Below are positions 43,356 through 52,887 of a DNA stretch of 64,000 bases, piece by piece. Each line of letters starts with the position of its first letter. Position 1 is the first letter of the stretch. The stretch is taken from assembly GCF_022024275.1 (NCBI RefSeq), contig NZ_CP091804.1, positions 2,684,501 to 2,748,500 on the forward strand, written 5' to 3'. The translations under genes and the position numbers were made by a program. A model generated the notes under the pieces. It was not told the DNA's origin. It was given only the letters and a program-made list of their open reading frames with translations, and did not search any database. This stretch comes from Sphingopyxis sp. BSN-002. Its GTDB lineage: Bacteria > Pseudomonadota > Alphaproteobacteria > Sphingomonadales > Sphingomonadaceae.

Positions 43356-43377
43356 GCCTTGTAACCGCCAGATATTG

Positions 43378-43409
43378 AAAAGGCGTCCGATCCCCCCAGA
43401 CCGGACGCC
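43378..43409 (-). terminator. Terminator after glnA
   Basis: On the minus strand, an 8-base-pair GGCGTCCG/CGGACGCC stem with a C/G-rich loop is followed by TTTTC. It lies about 25 bases past the glnA stop, so it should end the glnB-glnA transcript. Confidence 0.7.
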
Positions 43410-43433
43410 CCCCCTTGTAGCGCCTGCCAGTGA

Positions 43434-44846
43434 TCAGGCGCTGTAGTACATGTCGAACTCGACCGGGCTGGGCGTCTGCTCGAAGTTGTAAACTTCGGCC
43501 CACTTGAGCTCGACATAGGCCTCGATCTGATCCTTCGAAAAGACGTCGCCCTTGAGCAGAAAATCATGGTCCGCGAGCAAAGAGTCAAGCGCTTCGCGAA
43601 GCGAGCCGCAGACGGTCGGGACTTCGGCCAGTTCCTCGGGCGGCAGGTCGTACAGATTCTTGTCCATCGCGTCGCCGGGGTGGATCTTGTTCTGGATGCC
43701 GTCGAGCCCCGCCATCAGCAGCGCCGAATAGCAGAGATAGGGGTTCGCCATCGCGTCGGGGAAGCGGAATTCGACGCGCTTCGCCTTGGCGCCCGCGCCG
43801 TAGGGGATGCGGCACGAGGCCGAACGGTTGCGCGACGAGTAAGCGAGCAGCACCGGCGCTTCGAAGCCCGGGACGAGGCGCTTGTAGCTGTTCGTCGTCG
43901 GGTTGGTGAAGGCGTTCAGCGCCTTGGCGTGCTTGATGACGCCGCCGATGAAATAGAGGCACATGTCCGAAAGGCCGGCATAGCCGTTGCCCGCGAAGAG
44001 CGGCTTGCCCTTTTCCCAGATCGAGATGTGCGTGTGCATGCCCGAACCATTGTCCTGACGGATCGGCTTCGGCATGAAGGTCGCGGTCTTGCCATAGGCA
44101 TGCGCGACCTGGTGCACGACGTACTTGTAGATCTGCATGCGGTCGGCGGTTTCGGTGAGCGTGCCGAAGGTCAGGCCGAGTTCGTGCTGTGCGGCGGCGA
44201 CTTCATGGTGATGCTTGTCGCAGGGCAGGCCCATTTCGAGCATCGTCGAGACCATCTCGGCGCGGATGTCGACGGCGCTGTCGACCGGCGCGACGGGGAA
44301 GTAGCCGCCCTTGGCGCGCGGACGGTGGGCAAGGTTGCCGCCTTCGTAAGCGCGGCCGGTGTTGGTCGGCAGCTCGATGTCGTCGATCTCGAAGCCCGAC
44401 TTGTTGTAGCCCGTCTCGAAACGGACGTCGTCGAACATGAAGAATTCGGCTTCGGGGCCGACATAGACGGTGTCACCGACGCCGGTCGATGCGACATAGG
44501 CCTCGGCGCGCTTCGCGGTGGTGCGCGGGTCGCGGGCATAGCCTTCGCCGGTCGAGGGTTCGACGATGTCGCAGAAGATCACGAGCATCGGGGTCGCCGA
44601 GAAGGGGTCGTCATACACCGCGTCGAGGTCGGGCATCAGGATCATGTCGGACTCGTTGATCGCCTTCCAGCCCTCGATCGACGAACCGTCGAACATCAGG
44701 CCGTCTTCGAGCGCGTCCTCGTCGATCACGCCGGCGCACATCGTCAGATGCTGCCACTTGCCCTTGGGGTCGGTGAAGCGCAGGTCGACCCACTCGATGT
44801 CGTTTTCCTTGATCCGCGCGATGATATCCTTGGGCTTCGTAGCCAT
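43434..44846 (-). CDS. glnA: Glutamine synthetase, type I
   Basis: A 470-residue dodecameric enzyme making glutamine from glutamate and ammonia. Motifs: [50 protein letters not shown], and [10 protein letters not shown]. The adenylylation loop is present: [15 protein letters not shown] with the target Tyr, so GlnE-type control is expected. It follows glnB by 78 bases, the standard alphaproteobacterial arrangement. Confidence 0.97.
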   Translation of the reverse strand: MATKPKDIIARIKENDIEWVDLRFTDPKGKWQHLTMCAGVIDEDALEDGLMFDGSSIEGWKAINESDMILMPDLDAVYDDPFSATPMLVIFCDIVEPSTGEGYARDPRTTAKRAEAYVASTGVGDTVYVGPEAEFFMFDDVRFETGYNKSGFEIDDIELPTNTGRAYEGGNLAHRPRAKGGYFPVAPVDSAVDIRAEMVSTMLEMGLPCDKHHHEVAAAQHELGLTFGTLTETADRMQIYKYVVHQVAHAYGKTATFMPKPIRQDNGSGMHTHISIWEKGKPLFAGNGYAGLSDMCLYFIGGVIKHAKALNAFTNPTTNSYKRLVPGFEAPVLLAYSSRNRSASCRIPYGAGAKAKRVEFRFPDAMANPYLCYSALLMAGLDGIQNKIHPGDAMDKNLYDLPPEELAEVPTVCGSLREALDSLLADHDFLLKGDVFSKDQIEAYVELKWAEVYNFEQTPSPVEFDMYYSA

Positions 44847-44924
44847 GGTAGATACTTCCTTCTTGCGATGATGTCCGGCTGGCGCCGGGGTCTGGTTGAA
44901 CAGGATTGGAGAGCGTCGGGCCTC

Positions 44925-45314
<390 letters not shown>

Positions 45315-45378
45315 TCAGGGCCCGCCTGGTCCGGTTTGCTCCTCCTTGAGTCGCTGAGGCCCCATCATCTTGCACCAA

Positions 45379-45393
45379 TCAAAAGCCGTGCCA
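45379..45393 (-). promoter_or_regulatory. Putative sigma-54 promoter for glnB-glnA
   Basis: On the minus strand, TGGCAC (-24 box, 45393-45388), five bases, then TTGA (-12 box, 45382-45379) matches the RpoN consensus TGGCAC-N5-TTGC except for one base. It is about 115 bases upstream of the glnB start, leaving a leader of about 105 bases. The rest of the 45264-45503 gap has a GCCAATTGGC palindrome (45390-45399) overlapping this box and no gene. Confidence 0.45.
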
Positions 45394-45503
45394 ATTGGCG
45401 AATCGCAAGCTTTCGGCAAGATTTGTGACAGGAGGTTGCGGCGTTGCCCAACCTGTGTGCAACGCCGCGGATTCGGTGTTCAAAAAATAGGCAATCGCTC
45501 CGG

Positions 45504-47687
45504 TCAGCGCCCGACGGGCGCCGCCGTGTCGGCAAGATTCGCCTTGGTCCAGTTCGACCGGTCGATGACATAGGCGCGAATCGCCTCGACGTCGGCGGGG
45601 GTCAGGACGCTGGAGAAGCTGACCATCCCGCGGTCCTTCAGCGCGCCGTCCAGAATCACCGACTTCCAGGCGTCGGCGTTGGCAAGGGCTCCCGAAACGC
45701 GCAGGTCGGGGGTGAAGCCGTTGCCGATCGCGCTGTCGCCGTGACAGACGATGCAATAGCGCCCGAAATGCGCCTTCCCCGTCGCGATCTGTGCCGGCGT
45801 GCCGAACTGCGGCGGCGGGTTCCATGCGAGCGGGGTCGCGGCAGCGAGAGCGGGCAGCTTGGCCGTGCCGCCGATCTTGAGCACCACGAGCCGCGGCAGG
45901 TTGGGGAGCTTGCGCGTCACGCCGCCCGCGACCCCCGCGACGAGCGGGAAGGCGCCGCCCTTGCCGGTCTGGAAGGCGATGTACTGGACGCCGCCGACGC
46001 GGAAGGTCGAGGGCGCGCTGACGATCCCCGACTGCATGTCGAGATCGAGCAATTGCTTGCCGGTGTCGGCGGTATAGGCGCGGAAGCGGCCGGTGCTCGT
46101 CCCCTGGAAGACAAGATTGCCCGCGGTGGTCATCGTCCCGCCGTTCCATGCCGCCGGATAGTCGACGCCCCACGCGACCTTGCCGGTGCGTGGATCGAAG
46201 GCCACGAGCCGCCCGGTCGTCGCGGCGATTGCCGCCTTGAACGCCGCCTTGTCGTCGGGGAGCATCGTCTTGTTGAGCGAGGTGCCGACGTTGAAGCCCA
46301 GCACCTTGCGCTTGTCGAGCTCGTCCATGTCCTGGAGATAGCCCTGCGGGATCTGCTGCGCGGGGATATAGACGAGGCCGGTCTTCGGATTGAAGCTCAT
46401 CGGATGCCAGTTGTGCGCGCCGAGCGCGCCCGGAATCGCGATGAAGGGCTTGCCGGTCTTGTAGAAGCGCGCCTCGGGCTTCTCGATCGGCCGGCCGGTC
46501 GCCATGTCGTATCCGGTCGCCCAGTTGATCCCGTCGACGAACGGCTTGGCATCGATCAGCTTGCCGTTCGTGCGGTCGATCGTGAAGAAGAAGCCGTTCT
46601 TCGGCGCGTGGTACAGCACCTTGGTCGGTTTGCCGTTTACCGCCTGCTCGGCAAGGATGATCGGCTGGGTCGCGGTATAGTCCCACGTCTCGCCCGGCGT
46701 TTCCTGATAGTGCCACTTATACTTGCCGGTCGTGGCATCGAGCGCGACGACCGACGAGAGGAACCAGTTGTCGCCCTCGCCGTTCGAGCGCTCGCCATGA
46801 TTCCACGGATTGCCGTTGCCGACGCCGAGATAGATCTGGTCGAGATCCTTGTCATAGACGATCGCGTCCCACACGGTGCCGCCACCGCCCGAAACCTTCC
46901 ACTCGCCCTTGTCGGACCAGGTCGCATTGCCCTTTGACGCGAAGATATCGTCGCTGACCGCGCCGTCCTTTTCCTTGTTCGGGTTCGGGGCGGTGTAGAA
47001 GCGCCAGCGCTCCTTGCCGGTGTCGGCGTCATAGGCGGTGACGTAACCGCGCACGCCGAATTCGGCGCCGCCGTTGCCGATCAGCACCATGTCCTTCACG
47101 ACGCGCGGGGCGCCGGTGATCGTATAGGGTTTCGAGGTGTCGAAGGTCTGCGTCGACCACAGCTCCTTGCCGCTCTTCCTGTCGAGCGCGATCAGGCGGC
47201 CATCGAGCGTTCCGACGAACAGCTTGTCGCCCCAGACGGCGACGCCGCGGTTGACGACGTCGCAGCACGCGCTGACCGCGCGTTCGCCGGGAACCTTGGG
47301 GTCGAAGGACCACAGCTTCTTGCCGGTCGCGGCGTCCCACGCGTCAACCTTCGACCAGGCGTGGCTGACATAGAGGGTGCCGTCGACGACCACCGGGGTC
47401 GCTTCCTGCCCGCGCGCGTCCTCCAGATCGGCGAACCAGGCGATGCCGAGTTCGCCGACATTCTTGTCGTTGATGTCGGTGAGCGGGCTGAAACGCTGTT
47501 CGTCGTAGCTGTAGCCGATGCCGGCCCAGTTATCGCCGTTGCCGCCGGTCTTGAGCAAGGCCTCGCTGGCCTTTTCGGCGTCGTCGAGCGATGCGCCCGA
47601 GATGCTGTCGTTCTTCGATGCGTTACACGCCGCCAGTGCCAGAACCGCGCTGCCCAGCAGTACGGCCGAAAAGACCCGTTTCGCCAT
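45504..47687 (-). CDS. PQQ-dependent quinohemoprotein alcohol dehydrogenase, lipoprotein form
   Basis: A 727-residue enzyme with an eight-bladed propeller (W-motifs such as DAATGKKLWSFDPKV, DRKSGKELWST, DADTGKERWRF), the vicinal disulfide SACCDVVNRG that covers PQQ, and a C-terminal cytochrome c domain with heme site RYCIVCHGDSA. The N-terminus MAKRVFSAVLLGSAVLALAAC is a lipobox (Cys21), so the enzyme should be membrane-anchored in the periplasm rather than soluble. It oxidises primary alcohols and passes electrons through the heme. PQQ synthesis genes are not nearby. Confidence 0.9.
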   Translation of the reverse strand: MAKRVFSAVLLGSAVLALAACNASKNDSISGASLDDAEKASEALLKTGGNGDNWAGIGYSYDEQRFSPLTDINDKNVGELGIAWFADLEDARGQEATPVVVDGTLYVSHAWSKVDAWDAATGKKLWSFDPKVPGERAVSACCDVVNRGVAVWGDKLFVGTLDGRLIALDRKSGKELWSTQTFDTSKPYTITGAPRVVKDMVLIGNGGAEFGVRGYVTAYDADTGKERWRFYTAPNPNKEKDGAVSDDIFASKGNATWSDKGEWKVSGGGGTVWDAIVYDKDLDQIYLGVGNGNPWNHGERSNGEGDNWFLSSVVALDATTGKYKWHYQETPGETWDYTATQPIILAEQAVNGKPTKVLYHAPKNGFFFTIDRTNGKLIDAKPFVDGINWATGYDMATGRPIEKPEARFYKTGKPFIAIPGALGAHNWHPMSFNPKTGLVYIPAQQIPQGYLQDMDELDKRKVLGFNVGTSLNKTMLPDDKAAFKAAIAATTGRLVAFDPRTGKVAWGVDYPAAWNGGTMTTAGNLVFQGTSTGRFRAYTADTGKQLLDLDMQSGIVSAPSTFRVGGVQYIAFQTGKGGAFPLVAGVAGGVTRKLPNLPRLVVLKIGGTAKLPALAAATPLAWNPPPQFGTPAQIATGKAHFGRYCIVCHGDSAIGNGFTPDLRVSGALANADAWKSVILDGALKDRGMVSFSSVLTPADVEAIRAYVIDRSNWTKANLADTAAPVGR

Positions 47688-47789
47688 ATCCCTCTCCCAC
47701 GCCTATCGTTGACGTTAACGTCAAGACTGCGCCCGAAGCGCCGGAGGCGCAAGCGGGAAAATGGGGGGTCGGAGAGGGGGTGGCCGCCC

Positions 47790-48629
47790 TTACTGCCAGG
47801 GCGGCGCGTTCAGGCCCTTGGGGCTGGCGGTGAAAATCTCGCAGCCGGTCTCGGTGATCCCGATGCTGTGTTCGAACTGGGCCGAGAGCGAGCGGTCGCG
47901 CGTTACCGCGGTCCATCCGTCGGGCAGCATCTTCACCGCATATTTGCCGGTGTTGATCATCGGCTCGATCGTGAAGAACATGCCGGGGCGGAGTTCGGGG
48001 CCGGTGCCGGGACGGCCGGCGTGGACGACTTCGGGCGCGTCGTGGAACATCTGGCCGAGGCCGTGGCCGCAGAAGTCGCGGACGACCGAATAGCGGTGAC
48101 GTTCGGCATGGCTCTGGATCGCGTGCGCGACATCACCCATGCGGTTGCCGGGCTTCGCCTGCTCGATGCCGAGCATCAGGCATTCATAGGTGACCTCGAC
48201 AAGCCGCTTCGCCTTGATCGGCACGTCGCCGACCAGATACATGCGGCTGGTGTCGCCGTGCCAGCCGTCGATGATCGTCGTGACGTCGATATTGACGATA
48301 TCGCCCTCGCGCACCGGCTTGTCGTCGGGAATGCCGTGGCAGACGACATGATTGATGCTGGTGCAGCAGCTGTGCGTGAAACCGCGATAGCCGAGCGTCG
48401 CGGGGATGCCGCCGCCGTCGAGCATCATCGTGCGCACGAGATCGTCGATCTCCGCCGTGGTCACGCCCGGCTGGACGAAGGGGACGAGCGCGTCGAGGAT
48501 TTCGGCCGACAGCCGGCCCGCCTTGCGCATCCCGGCAAAGCCCGCCGCGTCGTGCAGCTTGATCGTACCGTCGCGGACGCGGGCGGGTGCCGACGCTTCG
48601 TCGGCGGTTACGGAGACATAGTCGTACAT
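47790..48629 (-). CDS. map: Type I methionine aminopeptidase
   Basis: A 279-residue cytoplasmic peptidase removing the initiator Met. The metal ligands lie in VNIDVTTIIDGWHGDTSRMY (Asp, Asp), RDFCGHGLGQMFH (His), FFTIEPMI (Glu) and AQFEHSIGITETG (Glu). These residues match the pita-bread fold. The N-terminal extension (about 25 residues) is typical of alphaproteobacterial Map. It is downstream of clpA on the same strand with a 74-base gap. Confidence 0.96.
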   Translation of the reverse strand: MYDYVSVTADEASAPARVRDGTIKLHDAAGFAGMRKAGRLSAEILDALVPFVQPGVTTAEIDDLVRTMMLDGGGIPATLGYRGFTHSCCTSINHVVCHGIPDDKPVREGDIVNIDVTTIIDGWHGDTSRMYLVGDVPIKAKRLVEVTYECLMLGIEQAKPGNRMGDVAHAIQSHAERHRYSVVRDFCGHGLGQMFHDAPEVVHAGRPGTGPELRPGMFFTIEPMINTGKYAVKMLPDGWTAVTRDRSLSAQFEHSIGITETGCEIFTASPKGLNAPPWQ

Positions 48630-48703
48630 GGGGACGATATAGTCGCTGATGCCTCAAAAAGCGAGGGGCGGCACCATGGCCGCCCCGTCACCTTTATCCG
48701 GCC

Positions 48704-51046
48704 TTATTCTGCCGCCTTTTCGGGCTTGGCCTTCGCCTTGCCCTTGGCCGCCTTGGGCGCGGCGGGGGTGATTTCGAAGGTGAGCGGGTTGCCGACCTTG
48801 GCGTCCTCGCCTTCCTTCATCTTCACCTTGACCTCGCCGCCATGGACCAGCTTGCCGAAGAGCAGTTCCTCGGCGAGCGGCTGCTTGATCTTTTCCTGGA
48901 TCAGGCGGCCCATCGGACGTGCGCCATAGAGCTTGTCATAACCCTTCGACGTGAGCCATTCGCGGGCGCCGTCGTCGAGCTGGATGTGGACGTTGCGGTC
49001 GGCAAGCTGCAGCTCGAGCTGCAGGATGAACTTGTCGACGACGCGCGCCACGACCTCGGGCGGCAGATAGCCGAACGGCACGATCGCATCGAGGCGGTTG
49101 CGGAATTCGGGGGTGAACATGCGTTTCACCGCTTCTTCCTGCACATCCTCGCGCGTCGAGTTGCCAAAGCCGATGGACTCGCGCGCCATGTCGCTGGCGC
49201 CCGCATTGGTCGTCATGATCAGGATGACATTGCGGAAGTCGACGGTCTTGCCGTGGTGGTCGGTCAGGCGGCCGTTGTCCATCACCTGCAGCAGGATGTT
49301 GAACAGGTCGGGATGCGCCTTCTCGATCTCGTCGAGCAGCAGCACGCAATGCGGGTTCTGGTCGATCGCATCGGTGAGCAGGCCGCCCTGATCGTAACCG
49401 ACATAGCCCGGAGGCGCGCCGATCAGGCGGCTGACCGAATGGCGTTCCATATATTCGGACATGTCGAAGCGCTGGAGCGGAATGCCCATGATCGACGCGA
49501 GCTGCTTCGCGACCTCGGTCTTGCCGACGCCGGTCGGGCCCGAGAAGAGATAGTTACCGATCGGCTTCTCGGGATCGCGCAAGCCCGCGCGGGAGAGCTT
49601 GATCGCCGACGACAGCACCTCGATCGCGGTGTTCTGGCCGAAGACGACGCGCTTCAGGTCGGTCTCGAGCGTTTCGAGAACCTTCTTGTCGTCGCTCGAC
49701 ACCGACTTGGGCGGAATGCGCGCCATCGTCGCGATCACCGCCTCGATCTCCTTCGCGGTGATCGTCTTGCGGCGCTTCGACGGCGGGACGAGCATCTGCA
49801 TCGCGCCGACCTCGTCGATCACGTCGATCGCCTTGTCGGGCAGCTTGCGGTCGTTGATGTAGCGCGACGACAGCTCGACCGCGGCGTTGATCGCGTCGGC
49901 GGTGTATTTGACGTTGTGGTGGCTCTCGAACGCTTCGCGGAGGCCTGCGAGGATCTTTTTCGTATCCTCGATGCTCGGCTCGATCACGTCGATCTTCTGG
50001 AACCGGCGCAGCAGGGCGCGATCCTTTTCGAAGTGGTTGCGGAACTCCTTGTACGTCGTCGAACCGATGCAGCGGATGACGCCGCCCGACAGCGCGGGCT
50101 TCAGGAGGTTCGACGCGTCCATCGCGCCGCCGCTCGTCGCGCCGGCGCCGATCACCGTATGGATCTCGTCGATGAACAGGATCGCGTGCGGCAGGCCCTC
50201 GAGTTCGGAGACGACCTGCTTCAGCCGTTCCTCGAAATCGCCGCGATAGCGCGTGCCCGCGAGCAGCGCGCCCATGTCGAGTGAATAGATGACCGCGGGC
50301 AGCAGCACCTCGGGCACGTCGCCCTCGATGATCTTGCGCGCGAGGCCTTCGGCGATCGCGGTCTTGCCGACGCCGGGATCGCCGACATAGAGCGGGTTGT
50401 TCTTGCTGCGGCGGCAGAGAATCTGGATCGTGCGGTCGACCTCGGCGCTGCGGCCGATCAGCGGGTCGACCTTGCCGCCCTTCGCCTTTTCGTTGAGGTT
50501 GACGGTGAACTGGTCGAGCGCGGTTTCTTTCTTGGACTTGCCCTCGCTCTTGTCCTTCGTCTCTTCCTTTTCCTCGGGCTCGGCGGAGGGCGAGGGTTTG
50601 CCGCCCTTGCCGACGCCGTGGCTGAGGTAGGAGACCGCGTCGAGGCGCGTCAGATCCTGCTGCTGCAGGAAATAGACGGCATAGCTTTCGCGTTCGGAGA
50701 AAAGCGCGACGAGGACGTTGGCGCCCGTCACCTCGTCCTTGCCCGACGACTGGACATGCAGGATCGCACGCTGGACGACGCGCTGGAATCCGCTCGTCGG
50801 CGACGGGTCGCTGTGTCCCTCGACCTTCAGGCTGTCGAGTTCGGTGTCGAGATAATGGACGACCGCCGATTGCAGATCGTCGAGCGCGACGCCGCAGGCG
50901 CGCATCACTTCGGCGGCATGATCGTCGTCGATCAGCGCATAGAGCAGATGCTCGAGCGTCGCATATTCGTGGTGGCGCTCCGAAGCGGCCTTCAGAGCGT
51001 TATGGAGGGTCTTTTCGAGGCTTTCCGAAAAAGACGGCATGGTCAT
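48704..51046 (-). CDS. clpA: ATP-dependent Clp protease ATP-binding subunit ClpA
   Basis: A 780-residue AAA+ unfoldase. The N-terminal Clp repeats (SESLEKTLHNALKAASERHHEYATLEHLLYAL) are followed by D1 with GDPGVGKTAIAEGLA and D2 with GPTGVGKTEVAKQLA, then the IGF-loop-type ESIGFG motif for docking on ClpP. The C-terminus is Lys/Ala-rich. It unfolds ssrA-tagged and N-degron substrates. AAGGAG precedes the start. The usual partner gene clpS is not next to it; the four-gene cluster lies upstream instead. Confidence 0.96.
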   Translation of the reverse strand: MTMPSFSESLEKTLHNALKAASERHHEYATLEHLLYALIDDDHAAEVMRACGVALDDLQSAVVHYLDTELDSLKVEGHSDPSPTSGFQRVVQRAILHVQSSGKDEVTGANVLVALFSERESYAVYFLQQQDLTRLDAVSYLSHGVGKGGKPSPSAEPEEKEETKDKSEGKSKKETALDQFTVNLNEKAKGGKVDPLIGRSAEVDRTIQILCRRSKNNPLYVGDPGVGKTAIAEGLARKIIEGDVPEVLLPAVIYSLDMGALLAGTRYRGDFEERLKQVVSELEGLPHAILFIDEIHTVIGAGATSGGAMDASNLLKPALSGGVIRCIGSTTYKEFRNHFEKDRALLRRFQKIDVIEPSIEDTKKILAGLREAFESHHNVKYTADAINAAVELSSRYINDRKLPDKAIDVIDEVGAMQMLVPPSKRRKTITAKEIEAVIATMARIPPKSVSSDDKKVLETLETDLKRVVFGQNTAIEVLSSAIKLSRAGLRDPEKPIGNYLFSGPTGVGKTEVAKQLASIMGIPLQRFDMSEYMERHSVSRLIGAPPGYVGYDQGGLLTDAIDQNPHCVLLLDEIEKAHPDLFNILLQVMDNGRLTDHHGKTVDFRNVILIMTTNAGASDMARESIGFGNSTREDVQEEAVKRMFTPEFRNRLDAIVPFGYLPPEVVARVVDKFILQLELQLADRNVHIQLDDGAREWLTSKGYDKLYGARPMGRLIQEKIKQPLAEELLFGKLVHGGEVKVKMKEGEDAKVGNPLTFEITPAAPKAAKGKAKAKPEKAAE

Positions 51047-51103
51047 TCATCTCCTTGCGGGGACCAGGCCGGGGAGATGGCGGCCCCCTTAGGAACATAA
51101 CGT

Positions 51104-51376
51104 GGCGATGCCGCCGCCCCACCGCAAGGGAAAAGCGGAGGCGTGTGTGAAATTACGATGACACCGTTGTTTTATGATTAATGAGAGGTTGAGATTCTGC
51201 GAGCGTGGAGTCTGCTTTGGGGTAGAAAGCGGTCATCCGACAGGTCGGGTAACCGGCGAGCCGGCACATCATCTTGAAAGAAGGTGCTGCAACCCCCATC
51301 TATGTTCTATCGTCGGCTTTGTTCTGCATGCCGATGCCTGAGAGACGATAGCGCTCCCGCAAAAAGGGAGGCTGAC
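51104..51376. other. Structured intergenic region before the 51-53 kb cluster
   Basis: About 270 bases with no credible gene. It contains an imperfect hairpin CTGCTTT/AAAGCGG (51212-51232), a CCGG/CCGG stem near 51254-51264, an inverted repeat CTATCGTC (51307-51314) and GACGATAG (51344-51351), and a nested TCGGC/GCCGA stem (51313-51317, 51330-51334). The last two would fold the leader just before the first cluster gene. Composition is lower in G+C than clpA. Confidence 0.5.
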
Positions 51377-52018
51377 ATGGATCTCAATCAACTTCTTTAT
51401 CATCATCAGATGGCGCTCATGGCAGTGAGCCAGGCGCGGCGCGATGGCCATTTACTCCCGAACTTCGACTTGCCGCGCTATTATGCGAAGCGGATCAACG
51501 AGTATCGCGAGCGCCGGGGCCTTGCGGACGGCTTTGCTGCGCTTGTGGCGCCCGGACATGGTGGCCCAACGGCCGATCCGCCAGTTTCCGAGCCTGCCTC
51601 AGGCTATCCGGTTTTCCTTGGCGACACGCTGATCGCCGAATTACTTGTCAACGAGGCGCTTGCCATGACCGTGGAGGAAAGGGCGTCATTGGGCCTTGAC
51701 GACATCGTCGGTCGGCTTGCGGAGATCCAAGAGGATATCTGGGTTATCGGACGCGACATCTATCGCGCGCTTGGCCTCGACGAGGACAAGCTGGCTGCGC
51801 TAGCGGCCAAGTTGCCTGACTTGCCCGATTTGCATCAAGGCGATGCCGTGCATCTCCAGCCGTTCAGATCGATATCGGACGAAGGCATTGTCCACACATA
51901 TGTGGAACAGTTCCGGGTGGGGCCATTCCGGTATTCGAACATCGACGACGCGCGTGCCGCGCTCCGGCGCCAGAGCTCCGGAAGCGGAGCAGAAGGAGAG
52001 CAGGCCAATGACGCCTGA
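51377..52018 (+). CDS. Unknown protein, first gene of the four-gene cluster
   Basis: A 213-residue soluble protein that I do not recognise as a named family. It begins MDLNQLLYHHQMALMAVSQARR, a helix that resembles the start of small alphaproteobacterial hypotheticals, then a Pro/Ser linker, a helical segment (LAEIQEDIWVIGRDIYRALG) and an acidic C-terminus. GGGAGG precedes the ATG with five bases between. It overlaps the DUF2384-type gene by 11 bases. Codon use is less biased than in neighbours. Confidence 0.75.
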   Translation: MDLNQLLYHHQMALMAVSQARRDGHLLPNFDLPRYYAKRINEYRERRGLADGFAALVAPGHGGPTADPPVSEPASGYPVFLGDTLIAELLVNEALAMTVEERASLGLDDIVGRLAEIQEDIWVIGRDIYRALGLDEDKLAALAAKLPDLPDLHQGDAVHLQPFRSISDEGIVHTYVEQFRVGPFRYSNIDDARAALRRQSSGSGAEGEQANDA

Positions 52019-52310
52019 GCACGAGAAGCCCCGCATCGCCCTGACGAGCGCGCGCACAAACCCGTTTCGGCGAAATCGCAAGGTCACGCCGCTTGCGCCG
52101 GAGGATGCGCAGAGGCAAGGCGCGATCAGCGCGCTGGCGTTCCAGCTGCTCGGCGGGCGGGACGCAGCAATCGACTTTCTCAACACCGAAGACGCAATTC
52201 TGAGCGGGCGTCCCATCGTCGTCGCGACGCAAAGCGAGGCTGGCTATGCAAGCGTGGAGCGAGAACTCCGCGCACGATCCCTAGTTCAGGATGCGCCCCA
52301 TGGAGGATGA
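52008..52310 (+). CDS. ParS/Xre/MbcA-like (DUF2384) protein
   Basis: A 100-residue protein. The C-terminal half, ALAFQLLGGRDAAIDFLNTEDAILSGRPIVVA, then AGYASVERELRAR, matches the toxin-binding domain of MbcA/ParS/Xre antitoxins, with the diagnostic WLNT-type helix and the GRP turn. A clear helix-turn-helix is missing; the N-terminus is basic (TSARTNPFRRNRK). RES-domain toxins are the known partners, but neither neighbour shows RES motifs. It overlaps genes on both sides. Confidence 0.7.
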   Translation: MTPEHEKPRIALTSARTNPFRRNRKVTPLAPEDAQRQGAISALAFQLLGGRDAAIDFLNTEDAILSGRPIVVATQSEAGYASVERELRARSLVQDAPHGG

Positions 52311-52533
52311 TCGCGAAGGTGCGAGCCATATCGTGCGCTGCTGGTTCGAGTGGGAAATCGACGGCCTTGCGCGAAAGATCATTCTCGTCGTCGAAACCGA
52401 CCTTCCCATGCAGCCCGATGAAAACGGCTATGAAGCAATCGCTCTCGATGAACTTCGCGCCGCGGCCATCGCCCGGTCGCGTGCGTCCCCTGGCGCCATT
52501 GATCGGATCCGCATCGTTCCAGTCAGATACTAG
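52300..52533 (+). CDS. Unknown small protein of the four-gene cluster
   Basis: A 77-residue protein beginning MEDDREGASHIVRCWFEWEIDGLARKIILVVETDLP. It is an alpha/beta-like mix ending in a basic strand (IDRIRIVPVRY). I do not recognise it. It overlaps the DUF2384-type gene by 11 bases, which suggests coupled translation. The ATG at 52291 is also possible. Its size and position match a small toxin or adaptor, but no catalytic motif is visible. Confidence 0.6.
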   Translation: MEDDREGASHIVRCWFEWEIDGLARKIILVVETDLPMQPDENGYEAIALDELRAAAIARSRASPGAIDRIRIVPVRY

Positions 52534-52565
52534 ATGTGACGCGAAACAGGATCGGACTTCAAGAT

Positions 52566-52835
52566 ATGGCCAGTTATGAGATTATAGCCGTCCGCGAAGG
52601 TGCCGGGAATGGCCGGACGCATCATATTGCTGCGGTAAAGGTGGGCGAGAGCTTGTTCCTCACCGATCAGATCGTTGACTGGATCAATGCCGGCACTCAC
52701 CGTTTCTGGGTGTGGTTTCAGAATCAAGAGGTCGATGTCATCACAAAGGAGCAAGGCTCCTCGGGGCGCTATTATTTGACGATAGCGGGCGGAAGCTTTC
52801 CGCCCGTCGTCATGCTGGCCCTGCCAAGATTTTGA
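52566..52835 (+). CDS. DUF3892-like protein
   Basis: An 89-residue protein: MASYEIIAVREGAGNGRTHHIAAVKVGE, then LTDQIVDWINAGTHRFWVWFQNQEVDVI and a C-terminal GGSFPPVVMLALPRF. The pattern of two beta strands, a TDQIVDWI helix, an aromatic turn and the LPRF tail fits DUF3892 proteins, which are small and of unknown function. It lies 32 bases after the preceding gene and closes the cluster. Confidence 0.7.
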   Translation: MASYEIIAVREGAGNGRTHHIAAVKVGESLFLTDQIVDWINAGTHRFWVWFQNQEVDVITKEQGSSGRYYLTIAGGSFPPVVMLALPRF

Positions 52836-52887
52836 GCCTCCGGAATAACAAAGCGTGAAATCAACGCCCGCAATAGGTCGTTAGTCG

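Noticed and set aside
51104..51376. tRNA or attachment site at the four-gene cluster
   Set aside because: No cloverleaf, no flanking direct repeats and no integrase were found.
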